In this document: positions 54,264 to 63,736 of the stretch, one piece after another | Numbering within the stretch: the stretch's first letter is position 1 | Layout: each line of letters begins with the position of its first letter | From: Acidobacteriota bacterium | GTDB taxonomy: Bacteria; Acidobacteriota; Vicinamibacteria; Vicinamibacterales; SCN-69-37 | Length of the DNA: 64,000 nt | Assembly: GCA_020853395.1 (NCBI GenBank) | Contig: JADYYY010000019.1 | Location: forward strand, 310,001 to 374,000 | Direction of reading: 5' to 3' | Translations under genes and position numbers: made by a program | Notes under the pieces: generated by a model | The model's input: only the letters and a program-made list of their open reading frames with translations | The model's database searches: none | Told to the model about the DNA's origin: nothing

Positions 54264-56507
54264 GTGCAGAGCGTGCTCATGGATCGTCGTGCGTTCTTCC
54301 GCGTGAGCGCGATCGGGGGCGGCGGCATGCTGCTCGCGCTCTATCTGAAGCCGTCCGAGAGCGCCGCGCAGGCGCAGCCGCCGGCGCTCTGGTCGCCGAA
54401 CGCGTTCGTGCGCATCATGCCGGACGGCACGGTGTACATCACGGCCAAGAACCCGGAAGTGGGGCAGGGGCCGAAGACGCACCTGCCCATGATCATCGCG
54501 GACGAGCTCGACGTGGACTGGAGCGTCGTCCGCATCGAGCAGGCCGACGTGAACCCTGCGGTGTACGGCCCGCAGTCGGCCGGCGGCAGCACGGCCACGC
54601 CGAACAACTGGACGCCGCTCCGGCAGGTGGGCGCGGCGGCGCGCATGATGCTCGTCTCGGCCGCGGCGTCCACCTGGAGCGTGCCCGAAGCCGAGTGCAC
54701 CACGTCGTCCGGCCGCGTGCAGCATCGCGCGAGCAACCGGTCCGTGGGCTACGGCGAGATCGCCGCGAGAGCGGCCGCGCTCCCGCCGCCCGCCGTGTCG
54801 GACATCGAGCTCAAGGATCCGAAGGAGTACCGGATCATCGGCAAGCCGACGCCGGGCGTCGAGAACGCCGCGATCGTCACCGGCAAGCCGATCTTCTCGA
54901 TCGACTTCACGCTGCCGGGGATGCTCTATGCGGTCTTCGAGAAGTGCCCCGTGTACGGCGGCAAGGTCGTGAGCGCGAACCTCGACGAGATCGGGGCGAT
55001 GCCCGGCGTCCGCCACGCGTTCGTCGTCGAGGGCGGCACCGTGCTGACCGGCCTGCTGGGCGGCGTCGCCATCGTGGCGGACAGTTGGTGGCAGGCGAAG
55101 ACCGCGCGCGAGAAGTTGAAGGTCACGTGGAACGAGGGCGCGACGTCGGCGCAGTCGAGCGCCGGCTTCGCGCGGCAGGCCGCCGAGCTCGGGCCGCAGA
55201 CGCCGCAGACGTGGGTGCGGACCGATGGCGACGTGGAGCGCGCGCTGTCGGGCGCCGCGAAGGTGGTCGAGGCGGCGTACTCGTATCCGTTCCTGTCGCA
55301 CGCGCCGCTGGAGCCGCAGAACGCCTCCGCGCGTTTCGCCAACGGCAAGCTCGAGCTGTGGACGCCGAGCCAGACGCCCGCCAACGGCCTGCAGCTCGCC
55401 GCGACGACGCTCGGCATCACGCCGGCCGACATCACGATGCACCAGCTTCGCGGCGGCGGCGGCTTCGGCCGTCGGCTGACCAACGACTACGTTGCCGAAG
55501 TGTCGTGGATCGCGAAAGAGCTCAACGGCACGCCGGTGAAGCTGCTCTGGACGCGCGAGCAGGACGTGCAGCACGATTTCTATCGGCCCGGCGGCTTCCA
55601 TTTCCTGAAAGCCGGCATCGACGCATCAGGCCGGATCGCCGGGTGGCGCAACCATTTCGTGACGTACGGCGCCGGGCAGGGCGTGGCCGCCAGCGCCGAC
55701 ATGAGCGCCATGGAGTTTCCCGCGCGCTTCGTGCAGCACTACGCGTACGGCCGATCGCTCATGCCGCTCGGCTTCCCGACCGGCGCGATGCGCGCTCCGG
55801 GCAGCAACGGCATCGCCTTCGTGATGCAGTCGTTCCTCGACGAGCTGGCGGTCGCCGCCGGCAGGGATCCGATCGAGTTCCGGCTGGATCTGCTGTCGAA
55901 CACGCCGATTCCCCTGCCGCCGCCTGCGGCGCCCGGAGCCGGCGGCCGCGGCGGCGGCGCGCCGAACCCGGCGTCGATCTTCAACGCGGAGCGGATGAGC
56001 AGCGTGCTGCGCGCCGTGCGCGATCGCTCGGGCTGGGCGAAGACGACCATGCCCCGGGGCTCGGGCATGGGCGTCGGCTTCCACTTCAGTCATCTCGGCT
56101 ACTTCGCGTCGGTCGCCCACGTCAGCGTCGACGCGGCCAAGAAGGTCAGGGTGCACCGGATCTGGACCGTCGGCGACATCGGCAGCCAGATCATCAACCC
56201 GAGCAACGCCGTGAACCAGGCGCAGGGCTGCGCCATCGAGGCGCTCAGCCACCTCATGAACTGGGAGGTGACGTTCGCGAACGGCCACGCGGTCGAGAGC
56301 AACTTCGATCGCTACCAGCCGACGCGCATGAACCAGGCGCCGCCGGAGATCGACGTCCACTTCCTGACGACGCAGTACTCGCCGACGGGCCTGGGCGAGC
56401 CGGCGCTGCCGCCGGTGCTCGGCGCGGTGTGCAACGCGATCCACGCGGCGACCGGCACGCGCGTGCGTTCGCTGCCGCTCGCGAAGCAGGGCTTCAGTTG
56501 GGCGTAG
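54264..56507 (+). CDS. Molybdenum hydroxylase large subunit with Tat signal (IorB-like)
   Basis: 747 residues. The N-terminus MDRRAFFRVSAIGGGGM is a twin-arginine signal, so the folded enzyme is exported. Molybdopterin-binding segments include NPEVGQGPKTHLPM, GGGGFGRRLTNDYVAE and PLGFPTGAMRAPGSN; the catalytic glutamate is in TGLGEPALPPV. A Gly/Pro-rich loop (PPPAAPGAGGRGGGAPNP) interrupts the second half. It oxidises an aldehyde or N-heterocycle in the periplasm with the [2Fe-2S] subunit upstream. I took GTG 54264 because AGGAGG lies 5 bases ahead; ATG 54279 is the alternative. Confidence 0.9.
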   Translation: MQSVLMDRRAFFRVSAIGGGGMLLALYLKPSESAAQAQPPALWSPNAFVRIMPDGTVYITAKNPEVGQGPKTHLPMIIADELDVDWSVVRIEQADVNPAVYGPQSAGGSTATPNNWTPLRQVGAAARMMLVSAAASTWSVPEAECTTSSGRVQHRASNRSVGYGEIAARAAALPPPAVSDIELKDPKEYRIIGKPTPGVENAAIVTGKPIFSIDFTLPGMLYAVFEKCPVYGGKVVSANLDEIGAMPGVRHAFVVEGGTVLTGLLGGVAIVADSWWQAKTAREKLKVTWNEGATSAQSSAGFARQAAELGPQTPQTWVRTDGDVERALSGAAKVVEAAYSYPFLSHAPLEPQNASARFANGKLELWTPSQTPANGLQLAATTLGITPADITMHQLRGGGGFGRRLTNDYVAEVSWIAKELNGTPVKLLWTREQDVQHDFYRPGGFHFLKAGIDASGRIAGWRNHFVTYGAGQGVAASADMSAMEFPARFVQHYAYGRSLMPLGFPTGAMRAPGSNGIAFVMQSFLDELAVAAGRDPIEFRLDLLSNTPIPLPPPAAPGAGGRGGGAPNPASIFNAERMSSVLRAVRDRSGWAKTTMPRGSGMGVGFHFSHLGYFASVAHVSVDAAKKVRVHRIWTVGDIGSQIINPSNAVNQAQGCAIEALSHLMNWEVTFANGHAVESNFDRYQPTRMNQAPPEIDVHFLTTQYSPTGLGEPALPPVLGAVCNAIHAATGTRVRSLPLAKQGFSWA

Positions 56508-56739
56508 CGACCGACCGGCCCGCGATCGGTCAAGAGGCAGACACGTGACGGGTATTCTCCGACGCGCCTGGACGTCGATCCGGCATTTCGTGATGTCGCG
56601 GATGTCGTGGCTCGACCTGTCCTGCTCCGCGTGAGCGTTCTCAACCGCGAGTCCGTGACGGCCATCGCGTCGAGCCGCCGCTCGAAGCGCACGGCGCACG
56701 ACTCGCAGCACCGTTCCGCCGATCCGAACGCAGCTCTCG

Positions 56740-57420
56740 CTACGGTCTGATCTCCATCGCCCCCGTGTAGATCGCCATGCCGACGACGGCGTCGATGCCG
56801 AGCCGATCGAGGGTGTCGACCTCCTCGCGGTTGCGGATGCCGCCGGCGGCGATGAGGCGCCGCTTCGTCGCCGCCTGGACGGACTTGACGGCCGAAAGGT
56901 TCAGGCCGGTCAACAGTCCTTCCGTGTCCACGTGGGTGTAGAGGAACGCGCCCACGTAGGGCTCGAGCGTGCGCGCGGCGTCTTCCGGCGTCACGGGGAT
57001 CGGTGTCTTCCAGCCGTGGACGACGACCTTGCCGCCCTTGCTGTCGATCGCGCCGACGAGCAGGTCCGGATCGATCACCTCCGCGAACGCTTCGGCGCGG
57101 CCGCGGTTGACGCCGCGATCGTTGAAGAGCGACGACCCGAGGATCACGCGGCGGGCACCGCCGGCGAGCAGTTCCTGCGCGCGCTCGATCGATCGCACGC
57201 CGCCGCCGACCTGGCACGGCAGCGCCGACGCGACGCGGCGGACCAGGGCGTCGTTGGCGGGCCGTCCCATCGCCGCGTCGAGATCGATGAGCTGCACGAT
57301 CGGGAACGCCGAGAACTTGTCGATCCAGCCGTCCAGATCGTCGCTCGCGAGCACGAGCTTCTCGCCCTGCTGCAGTTGGACGACGCGGCCGCCCATCAGA
57401 TCGATTGAAGGAATGAGCAC
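56740..57420 (-). CDS. hisA: HisA: ProFAR isomerase
   Basis: 226 residues from GTG. The TIM barrel begins LIPSIDLMGGRVVQLQQG with the catalytic Asp, and VGGGVRS and GGIRNREEV are the two phosphate-binding motifs. It isomerises the aminoimidazole carboxamide ribonucleotide intermediate. It is the last gene of the his operon, 6 bases after hisF. The sequence is close to the family minimum length. Confidence 0.95.
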   Translation of the reverse strand: MLIPSIDLMGGRVVQLQQGEKLVLASDDLDGWIDKFSAFPIVQLIDLDAAMGRPANDALVRRVASALPCQVGGGVRSIERAQELLAGGARRVILGSSLFNDRGVNRGRAEAFAEVIDPDLLVGAIDSKGGKVVVHGWKTPIPVTPEDAARTLEPYVGAFLYTHVDTEGLLTGLNLSAVKSVQAATKRRLIAAGGIRNREEVDTLDRLGIDAVVGMAIYTGAMEIRP

Positions 57421-57426
57421 GGGTGC

Positions 57427-58188
57427 CTACCAGTCCAAGCGCATGGGCACGCCGTGCTGCGCGAGGAAGGTCTTCAGGTCGCGCACGGCGTGCTCGGAAA
57501 AATGGAAGACGGAGGCGGCCAGCGCGGCGTCCGCGTGGCCGGCCTCGAAGACCTCGAGAAAGTGTTCCGGCACGCCTGCGCCGCCGGACGCGATCACCGG
57601 GATCGGCACGGCGTCGCTGACGGCCGCCGTGAGCTCGCAGTCGAAGCCAGAACGCGTGCCGTCGCGGTCGATGGAGGTGAGCAGGATCTCGCCGGCGCCG
57701 CGGTCGGCGGCTTCGCGCGCCCAGGCGACGGCCTCGCGCGGGGCGCGCGTCGTGCCGCTGCGCGCGAACACCTCGAAGCCGTCCGCGCCCCGCTTGGCGT
57801 CGATCGCGACGATCACCGCCTGGCTGCCGTACGTGTTCGCGACCGCGGTGACGATCGACGGATCGGCGAGCGCCGCGCTGTTGAGGCTGACCTTGTCGGC
57901 GCCCGCGTCGATCACCGCCCTCGCGTCGTCCATCGACCGGATGCCACCGCCGACGCCGAGCGGGATGAAGATGCGGCGCGAGACCTCGCGGACGGTGTCG
58001 AGCAGCGCGCGCCGGCCTTCGAGCGTGGCGGTGACGTCCAGCACGGTCAGCTCGTCGATGCCCTCGCGGTTGTACCGGTCGGCGAGCTCGGCAGGATCAC
58101 CGGCGGCGCGCAGGCCGGCGAAGTTGACGCCCTTGACCACGCGGCCGTCTCGGACGTCCAGGCAGGCGATGAGGCGCTTGGTCAGCAC
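57427..58188 (-). CDS. hisF: HisF: imidazole glycerol phosphate synthase cyclase subunit
   Basis: 253 residues from GTG. Catalytic Asp are in [17 protein letters not shown] and [12 protein letters not shown]; phosphate-binding VGGGIRS and [10 protein letters not shown] are present. With HisH it closes the imidazole ring and releases AICAR. Its start overlaps the hisH stop by 7 bases. Confidence 0.97.
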   Translation of the reverse strand: MLTKRLIACLDVRDGRVVKGVNFAGLRAAGDPAELADRYNREGIDELTVLDVTATLEGRRALLDTVREVSRRIFIPLGVGGGIRSMDDARAVIDAGADKVSLNSAALADPSIVTAVANTYGSQAVIVAIDAKRGADGFEVFARSGTTRAPREAVAWAREAADRGAGEILLTSIDRDGTRSGFDCELTAAVSDAVPIPVIASGGAGVPEHFLEVFEAGHADAALAASVFHFSEHAVRDLKTFLAQHGVPMRLDW

Positions 58189-58796
58189 GATCGCCCGCCC
58201 GTCTGGACGACGCGGAGGAAGTTCTCGAGCATCTTCAACCCGGTGTGCCCGGACTTCTCGGGGTGGAACTGCGCGCCGAAGATCGCGGCTCGCTCGACGG
58301 CCGACGCGAACGGCACGCCATGGGTCGTGACCGCCACCGTGTCGGGCCCGACCGGCGCCGCGTACGAGTGCGTGAAGTACGCCGACGCCTGGGTGGGCAC
58401 GCCTTCGAGCAATCGGGATCGGCGTGCGCCGGTCTCGAGCGTGTTCCATCCAACGTGCGGCACCTTCACGTCGCCGCTCAGCCGGAAGCAGCGGCCCTGC
58501 ATCAGGCCGATGCCCGGCAGATCGGGCGCCTCGTCGCTGCCCTCGAACAGCCACTGCAGGCCCAGGCAGATGCCGAGCAGCGGGACGCTGCGCTCGACCG
58601 CGCGGCCGATCGCGCCGCGCCACGATTCGTCGAGCGACGCCGTCGCGTTGAAGTGTCCCACGCCGGGGATGACGATGCCGGCGGCGCCGTCGAGGCCGTC
58701 GACCGATCGGATGGTGCGGATGTTGGCGCCCACGGCCGCGAAGCCCTTGAGCACCGACGTCAGGTTGCCGGCGCCGTAGTCGACGAGCGCGATCAC
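58182..58796 (-). CDS. hisH: HisH: imidazole glycerol phosphate synthase glutaminase subunit
   Basis: 204 residues from GTG overlapping the hisB stop. The class I amidotransferase triad is complete: Cys in [15 protein letters not shown], His and Glu in AQFHPEKSG. It supplies ammonia to HisF. Fully embedded in the operon with overlapping neighbours on both sides. Confidence 0.96.
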   Translation of the reverse strand: MIALVDYGAGNLTSVLKGFAAVGANIRTIRSVDGLDGAAGIVIPGVGHFNATASLDESWRGAIGRAVERSVPLLGICLGLQWLFEGSDEAPDLPGIGLMQGRCFRLSGDVKVPHVGWNTLETGARRSRLLEGVPTQASAYFTHSYAAPVGPDTVAVTTHGVPFASAVERAAIFGAQFHPEKSGHTGLKMLENFLRVVQTGGRSC

Positions 58797-59383
58797 AGCA
58801 GGCCCTTCGTGGACGGCAGCATGCGCGCGAGCCGCCGGTCCTTCGCGCACGCCACGCGCAGCGCCCGCGCGAACGCCTTGAAGGTCGCCTCGATCTGGTG
58901 GTGGCTCGATCGGCCGTAGAGCACCTTCAGGTGCACGTTGGCCCGAACGGCGTTCGCGAACCCCTCGAAGAAGTCCTGCACGAGCTCGGTCTGCAGATCG
59001 CCCACGCGCGCGGCGCGCACCTTCGACAGATCGACGACGGCGAACGGCCGGCCGGAGAGATCGATGGCGGCGATCGCGAGCGTCTCGTCCATCGGCATGA
59101 GGAAGTAGCCGGCGCGGTTGATGCCGCGCTTGTCGCCGAGCGCCTTCGCCATGGCCTCGCCGAGCGCGATGCCGACGTCCTCGACGGTGTGGTGCTGGTC
59201 GACGTCGAGATCGCCGTCGGCGGCGATCGTCAGGTCGAACCCGCCGTGACGGGCGACGAGCTCCAGCATGTGGTCGAGGAACCGGACGCCGGTCCGCACG
59301 TCGTAGCGGCCCTGGCCGTCGAGATCGATCGACAGCCGGATCGAGGTTTCGGTGGTTCGCCGATCAATGCGCGCGCGACGCAA
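58793..59383 (-). CDS. hisB: HisB: imidazoleglycerol-phosphate dehydratase (single domain)
   Basis: 196 residues. The two metal-binding repeats read [18 protein letters not shown] with [16 protein letters not shown], and the later [20 protein letters not shown]. No phosphatase domain is fused, so HisN must be elsewhere. I took TTG 59383, because GGAGG is 6 bases upstream and the length then matches the family; it overlaps the hisC end by 20 bases. The next better-known start, ATG 59401, would only add six residues. Confidence 0.95.
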   Translation of the reverse strand: MRRARIDRRTTETSIRLSIDLDGQGRYDVRTGVRFLDHMLELVARHGGFDLTIAADGDLDVDQHHTVEDVGIALGEAMAKALGDKRGINRAGYFLMPMDETLAIAAIDLSGRPFAVVDLSKVRAARVGDLQTELVQDFFEGFANAVRANVHLKVLYGRSSHHQIEATFKAFARALRVACAKDRRLARMLPSTKGLL

Positions 59384-60407
59384 GGATATCCTCCAGTACA
59401 TCGAGCGCTCGACGCGTGTGGTCGAGCACGCCGGCCGTGAGCCGGATGCACCCGGCGCATCCGGGCGCGTCCGACTTGTCGCGGACGAACACGCGGGCGG
59501 CAGCCATCGTCTCCGCGATCGCGGCGGCGTCGCCCACGCGGAGCAGCACGAAGTTGCCCTCGCTCGGCCAGAACGCGAGGCCGCGCCGCCGGCAGAACGC
59601 GTAGATCGCTTCACGCGACGCGGCGGACTGGCTCACGTACCACTCGAGATGGCGGCGATCGTCGAGCGCGGCCGACAGGGCCGCGATGGCGGCGACGTTG
59701 ACCGAGAACGGCAGTTGCACGGTGCGAAGCCGATCGAGCGTCCGCGGATGCCCGACGAGGGCGCCGATGCGCAGCGCCGCCAGGCCGTGGGCCTTCGCGA
59801 ACGTCCGGCCGATCACGAGGTGGCGCGCGCGATCGAGCCGGGGGCCGATCAGCGTCCGGCCGCTGAAGTCCGCGTAGGCCTCGTCGACGAGGACGAGCGC
59901 GTGCGGCGCGGCCTCGAGGACGCGGTCGATCGCCTCCGCCGGAATGCCCACGCCCGTCGGGTTGTTCGGGTCCGTGAGATACATCGCGCGCGTCGCCGGC
60001 GTGATCGCGCCGATCACGTCCTCGATCGGAAACGCGAACCGCGCGGCTGGCGGCACGCGCACGAGCCGGGCCCCGACCGCCTCGGCGCACGACTCGTAGA
60101 CCTCGAAGGCCGGCTCGACGACGACGATCTCGGGTTGGGAGATTCGGTCGCCGAGGTGCCATGCGCCGTACTGCGCGACCATCTGGAGGCCCTCGTCGAG
60201 ACCGTTCGTGAGCTGCACGCATCCGCGGTCGACGCCGAACCAGCGTGCCACCTTCGCCGTGATGGCCGCTGCGTCCGGGTAGCACGCGATGTCCTCGCGA
60301 ATGAGCGCCTGCAGCGCGGTGCGCACCGCCTCCGAGCAGCCCGCCGTGTTCTCGTTGAAGTGGAGCCGCAATCCGCCGGGCACGATCGGTTCCGGCGCGG
60401 ACCTCAC
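59364..60407 (-). CDS. hisC: Histidinol-phosphate aminotransferase, operon copy
   Basis: 347 residues from GTG overlapping the hisD stop (GTGA). [41 protein letters not shown] and the PLP lysine in [17 protein letters not shown] are present. Because it sits between hisD and hisB it is probably the main histidine enzyme, with the copy at 30051-31160 free for other work. Confidence 0.94.
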   Translation of the reverse strand: MRSAPEPIVPGGLRLHFNENTAGCSEAVRTALQALIREDIACYPDAAAITAKVARWFGVDRGCVQLTNGLDEGLQMVAQYGAWHLGDRISQPEIVVVEPAFEVYESCAEAVGARLVRVPPAARFAFPIEDVIGAITPATRAMYLTDPNNPTGVGIPAEAIDRVLEAAPHALVLVDEAYADFSGRTLIGPRLDRARHLVIGRTFAKAHGLAALRIGALVGHPRTLDRLRTVQLPFSVNVAAIAALSAALDDRRHLEWYVSQSAASREAIYAFCRRRGLAFWPSEGNFVLLRVGDAAAIAETMAAARVFVRDKSDAPGCAGCIRLTAGVLDHTRRALDVLEDILASRAH

Positions 60408-61639
60408 AGCCGCACCCGGACGGATCGCGCGTGGGCGTCGAGCCCTTCGGCGTCCGCGAGCGCCACGACGGCTGGACCGATGGCGCGAATGCCGCGCCGC
60501 GTGAGCCGCTGCACGTTGAAGACCCGGACGAAGTCGGCGGCGCTGAGCCCGCCCCGGAACCGGCCCGCGCCGCCGGTCGGCAGCACGTGATTCGATCCCG
60601 TGCAGTAATCGCCCGAGGCCTGCGCGCTCCATCTCCCGACGAAGATCGTCCCGGCCGTCTGGAACGCGTCGACGTCGGCCTCCTCGTCGACGACGAGGTG
60701 CTCCGGCGCGAGCCGGTTGACCACCGCCACCGCTTCGCGCCGCGTCGTGGCGACGACGATCGCGCCGTTCGACGTGATCGACTGCCTCGCCGGCCCTGTC
60801 GCAGGCATCTGCCGGTCGACTTCCGCCGCGACCGCGGTCGCGAGCGATCGGCGCGTCGTCACGAGCAGCGCGCGCGCTGCCGGATCGTGCTCCGCCTGCG
60901 CGAGCAGGTCGGCCGCGATCCACTCCGGCCGCCCGCGATCCGAGGCGACGACGATCTCGCTCGGGCCCGCGTGCAGATCGATGGCGCAGTCGGCCGACAC
61001 GAGCGCCTTGGCGGCCGTCACCCAGGCGTTGCCCGGCCCGACGATCTTGTCGACCCGCGCGATCGCCCGCGTGCCGTACGCGAGCGCGCCGATCGCCTGC
61101 GCGCCGCCTATGGCGAAGACCTCCGACGCGCCGGCCTCGAGGGCCGCCGCGAGCACGGCCGGAGCGGGGCGCGGACACACGGCGACGACGTCGCGCACGC
61201 CCGCGACACGCGCGGGCACGACGGTCATGATCAGCGTGGACGGCAGCGGATACCGTCCGCCCGGCACGTAGCAGCCGACGCGCGCGAGCGGCTGCACGCG
61301 CTGCTCGATGCGCACGCCCGGCGTGACCGTGACGGCGAACGGCTTCGGCACCTGCTTCGCGGCCACCTTCTCCAGGTGCGACACCGACATCCTGAGCGCG
61401 CGGCGGACGGCCGCGGGCGTCTCGGACCATCCGCGCTTCAGCTCGGCCGCGGCGACCGGGCGGACGGCCGCGAGCGGCCGATCGAGACGGCGCGTCCAAT
61501 CGAGCACGGCACGATCGCCGCGGGCGCGGACGTCGGCCACGATGCGCGCGGCGTCGCGCTCCACGTCCGCCCGCCGCGCCGCGTCGCGGGACACCAGCCG
61601 GTCGAGCGCCGCGCGATCCGTCGTCGAGATGATGCGCAT
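60404..61639 (-). CDS. hisD: HisD: histidinol dehydrogenase
   Basis: 411 residues. ERVQP-like RIEQRVQPLARVGCYVPGGRYPLPSTLIM, IVGPGNAWVTAAK, IDLHAGPSEIVV, AQAEHDPAA and SNHVLPTGGAGRFRGGLS mark the zinc and NAD sites. It carries out the last two oxidations to histidine. Its ATG shares a base with the hisG TGA. Confidence 0.96.
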   Translation of the reverse strand: MRIISTTDRAALDRLVSRDAARRADVERDAARIVADVRARGDRAVLDWTRRLDRPLAAVRPVAAAELKRGWSETPAAVRRALRMSVSHLEKVAAKQVPKPFAVTVTPGVRIEQRVQPLARVGCYVPGGRYPLPSTLIMTVVPARVAGVRDVVAVCPRPAPAVLAAALEAGASEVFAIGGAQAIGALAYGTRAIARVDKIVGPGNAWVTAAKALVSADCAIDLHAGPSEIVVASDRGRPEWIAADLLAQAEHDPAARALLVTTRRSLATAVAAEVDRQMPATGPARQSITSNGAIVVATTRREAVAVVNRLAPEHLVVDEEADVDAFQTAGTIFVGRWSAQASGDYCTGSNHVLPTGGAGRFRGGLSAADFVRVFNVQRLTRRGIRAIGPAVVALADAEGLDAHARSVRVRL

Positions 61640-62523
61640 CACAGCACGATCTTGTTGAGCGGGTACTCGACGATGCCCTGCGCGTTGGCGGCCTTGAGGC
61701 GCGGCATCAGCTCGCGGACGGTCCGCTCTTCGATCACCGTGTTCACCGCGACCCAGCCGTCCTCGCTGAGCGGCGAGATGGTCGGCCGCTGCAAGGCGGG
61801 CAGCAGGCCCAGCACCGTGGGCAGGTCCTCGCGCCGCACGTTGAGCATCAGGCCCACGCGGCCGTGCGCCTCGATCGCGGCCCGCAGCAGCAGCGCGATG
61901 TTGTCGATCTTCGTCCGCTTGGCCGCGTGCGCGAGCGCCTGGGCATTGGCGATGAGCTGCGTGTTCGACTCCAGCACCGTGTCGATGATCCGCAGCCGGT
62001 TCGCGCGGAGCGACGAGCCGGTCTCCGTCACCTCGACGATCGCGTCGGCGAGCACCGGCGGCTTGACCTCGGTCGCGCCCCACGAGAACTCCACGTTCAC
62101 GCCGACGCCCTGCCGCCGGAAGTAGGCCTCGGTGGCGCGGACGAGCTCGGTCGCGATCGTCTTGCCGTCGAGGTCCTTCGGCGTCCGGTACGGCGAGTCT
62201 TCCGGCACGGCGAGCACCCACTTCACCCGCCCGAAGCTCTGCTTCGCATAGACGAGGTCCGCCACCGGCACCACGGTGTCGCGGCCGGTGGCCGCCGCGT
62301 GCTCGGCGATCCAGTCCAGGCCGGTCAGGCCCGCGTCGATGACGCCGTCGCCCACGTAGCGGGCCATCTCCTGCGCGCGAATCAGCAGGCACTCGATCTC
62401 GGGATCGTCGATCGTCGGATAGTACGACCGCGAGTTGACGTAGATGTTGAAGCCCGCGCGCGCGAAGAGCTGGATGGTCGCGTCCTGCAGCGAGCCCTTG
62501 GGCAGGCCGAGCTTAAGCGTCAT
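61639..62523 (-). CDS. hisG: HisG: ATP phosphoribosyltransferase, long form
   Basis: 294 residues, so the long form with a C-terminal ACT-like regulatory domain (about 215-294) that binds histidine for feedback inhibition; no HisZ is then needed. N-terminal [18 protein letters not shown] and the PRPP motif [13 protein letters not shown] are present. It catalyses the first step of the pathway. It overlaps hisI by 11 bases. Confidence 0.96.
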   Translation of the reverse strand: MTLKLGLPKGSLQDATIQLFARAGFNIYVNSRSYYPTIDDPEIECLLIRAQEMARYVGDGVIDAGLTGLDWIAEHAAATGRDTVVPVADLVYAKQSFGRVKWVLAVPEDSPYRTPKDLDGKTIATELVRATEAYFRRQGVGVNVEFSWGATEVKPPVLADAIVEVTETGSSLRANRLRIIDTVLESNTQLIANAQALAHAAKRTKIDNIALLLRAAIEAHGRVGLMLNVRREDLPTVLGLLPALQRPTISPLSEDGWVAVNTVIEERTVRELMPRLKAANAQGIVEYPLNKIVL

Positions 62524-62845
62524 TGGCGTTCTCGCGCGAGAGCGGCGTGTAGAAGCAACTGCGCGCGCCCGTGTGGCACACGACGCCGTCGCCGAGCCGG
62601 CGCACCTTCACCAGCACCGTGTCGTCGTCGCAGTCCGTGAACAGCTCGACGACCTCGAGGCGGTTGCCCGACGTCTCGCCCTTCGTCCAGAGCTTCTGGC
62701 GCGATCGAGAGTAGAACGTGGCGAAGCCGGTCAGACGCGTGCGCCGCAGCGCCTCGTCGTTCATGAACCCCACCATGAGGACCTCGAGCGAGTCGACGTC
62801 CTGAATCACCGCGGGCACGAGCCCGTCGAGCTTCGAGAAATCCAT
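62513..62845 (-). CDS. hisI: HisI: phosphoribosyl-AMP cyclohydrolase
   Basis: 110 residues, the cyclohydrolase only, with no HisE fusion. Key motifs are [41 protein letters not shown] and the zinc-binding [11 protein letters not shown]. It is the first structural gene of the operon, about 95 bases after the leader ORF. A separate hisE must exist elsewhere. Confidence 0.96.
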   Translation of the reverse strand: MDFSKLDGLVPAVIQDVDSLEVLMVGFMNDEALRRTRLTGFATFYSRSRQKLWTKGETSGNRLEVVELFTDCDDDTVLVKVRRLGDGVVCHTGARSCFYTPLSRENANDA

Positions 62846-62872
62846 ACCGGAACATCCTTGGCCGGCGGAAAT

Positions 62873-62908
62873 GGCGGGGAAGATCAGGGACCCGCCAGAA
62901 CCGGCGGG
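62873..62908 (-). promoter_or_regulatory. Mutually exclusive hairpins in the his leader RNA
   Basis: The segment at 62891-62896 can pair with 62903-62908 (loop 6) or with 62873-62878 (loop 12), because both partners are GGCGGG on the plus strand. The two structures exclude each other, as expected for an attenuator between the His-rich leader ORF and hisI. No T-run follows, so the mechanism may be translational or Rho-linked. Confidence 0.5.
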
Positions 62909-62940
62909 CTGCTAAGCAATCGAGCGAGGTCGAATCGTCG

Positions 62941-63012
62941 CTACGCGCAGCTCCACCGTCCGGTCGTCCGACCGTGGTGATGGTGGAGATGGACATGGAG
63001 GAACCGCGACAT
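62941..63012 (-). CDS. hisL: His-rich leader peptide of the his operon
   Basis: 23 codons starting ATG at 63012. The peptide is MSRFLHVHLHHHHGRTTGR followed by WSCA and TAG: six His within eight residues (6-13). Such a run directly upstream of hisI is the hallmark of a his operon leader, where stalling at His codons senses charged tRNA-His. It has no Shine-Dalgarno, and the promoter predicts transcription starting 1-3 bases before the ATG. The ORF overlaps no other gene; the HAD gene ends at 63027. Confidence 0.8.
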   Translation of the reverse strand: MSRFLHVHLHHHHGRTTGRWSCA

Positions 63013-63020
63013 TGCCGTCG

Positions 63021-63049
63021 ATGCTATCACAGCGCCGCCGGCCTCCCAA
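63021..63049 (-). promoter_or_regulatory. Promoter of the his operon leader
   Basis: On the minus strand TTGGGA (63049-63044) and TAGCAT (63026-63021) are 17 bases apart. The -35 and spacer lie inside the end of the HAD gene. Expected transcription start is about 63014, two bases from the leader ATG. Confidence 0.5.
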
Positions 63050-63725
63050 GCTCTGCCACGAGCGCCGGCGTCACGTCGCGCAGCGCCGCGACCACGCGGT
63101 CGGCGTGGAGCACGGCGTGCACCGGCGCCGTGGTCGTCACCGCGATCGTGCGCATGCCCGCGGCGGTCGCCGATGCCAGGCCGGCGGGCGAGTCCTCGAT
63201 CGCGACGCAGGCCGACGCCGGCACGCCGAGCTTCGCAGCGGCCGCGAGGTACGGCTCAGGCGATGGCTTCGACGCCGCGACGTCGTCGGCGGCAACGATG
63301 ACGGGAATGAGATCGGCCAGCCCGCCGGTGCGCAGGATGGCCACGATCTCGTGATGGAGCGCTCCCGACGCGATGGCGAGCCGATACGCGCCCGCGAGCT
63401 GTTGCACCGCGGTGCGGGCGCCGGGATAGAGGATGTCGGTCGACGCGAGGTGGCGGCCGAATGCCTGCGCCTTCGCCGCGAGGATGGCCTCGATCCGAGC
63501 CGGCGCCACGACGAGGTCGCGATCGGCCAGATAGGCGAGCACCAGGCCGCGATCGTCGAAGCCGATGTACCGGTCGAAGTACTCGGCGTCGCCGATCGTC
63601 CAGCCGTGCGCGGCGAACACCTCCTGGAACGCGCCGAGATGGAGGCGTTCGGAGTCGGCGATCACGCCGTCGAAATCGAGCACGACGGCGGTGACGCGCT
63701 GAGACGAGGAATCCGGTGGCGGCAC
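63027..63725 (-). CDS. HAD-superfamily phosphatase/phosphoglucomutase-like protein
   Basis: 232 residues from GTG. Motif I is VVLDFDGVIADSE, with the nucleophile and acid-base Asp; motif II is IASGALHHE, and motifs III/IV are KPSPEPYLAAAAKLGV and CVAIEDSPAGLASATAAGM. The cap is of the beta-phosphoglucomutase/Gph type. It dephosphorylates or isomerises a small sugar phosphate; a role as the missing histidinol phosphatase is possible but this subclass is not typical. It lies 11 bases after argF. Confidence 0.88.
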   Translation of the reverse strand: MPPPDSSSQRVTAVVLDFDGVIADSERLHLGAFQEVFAAHGWTIGDAEYFDRYIGFDDRGLVLAYLADRDLVVAPARIEAILAAKAQAFGRHLASTDILYPGARTAVQQLAGAYRLAIASGALHHEIVAILRTGGLADLIPVIVAADDVAASKPSPEPYLAAAAKLGVPASACVAIEDSPAGLASATAAGMRTIAVTTTAPVHAVLHADRVVAALRDVTPALVAELGRPAAL

Positions 63726-63736
63726 GTCGGGTCGCG

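Noticed and set aside
62520-62996. Alternative leader ORF beginning MSISTITTV upstream of and overlapping hisI
   Set aside because: It runs through hisI in the wrong frame with poor codon use; the overlapping His-rich frame explains the region better.
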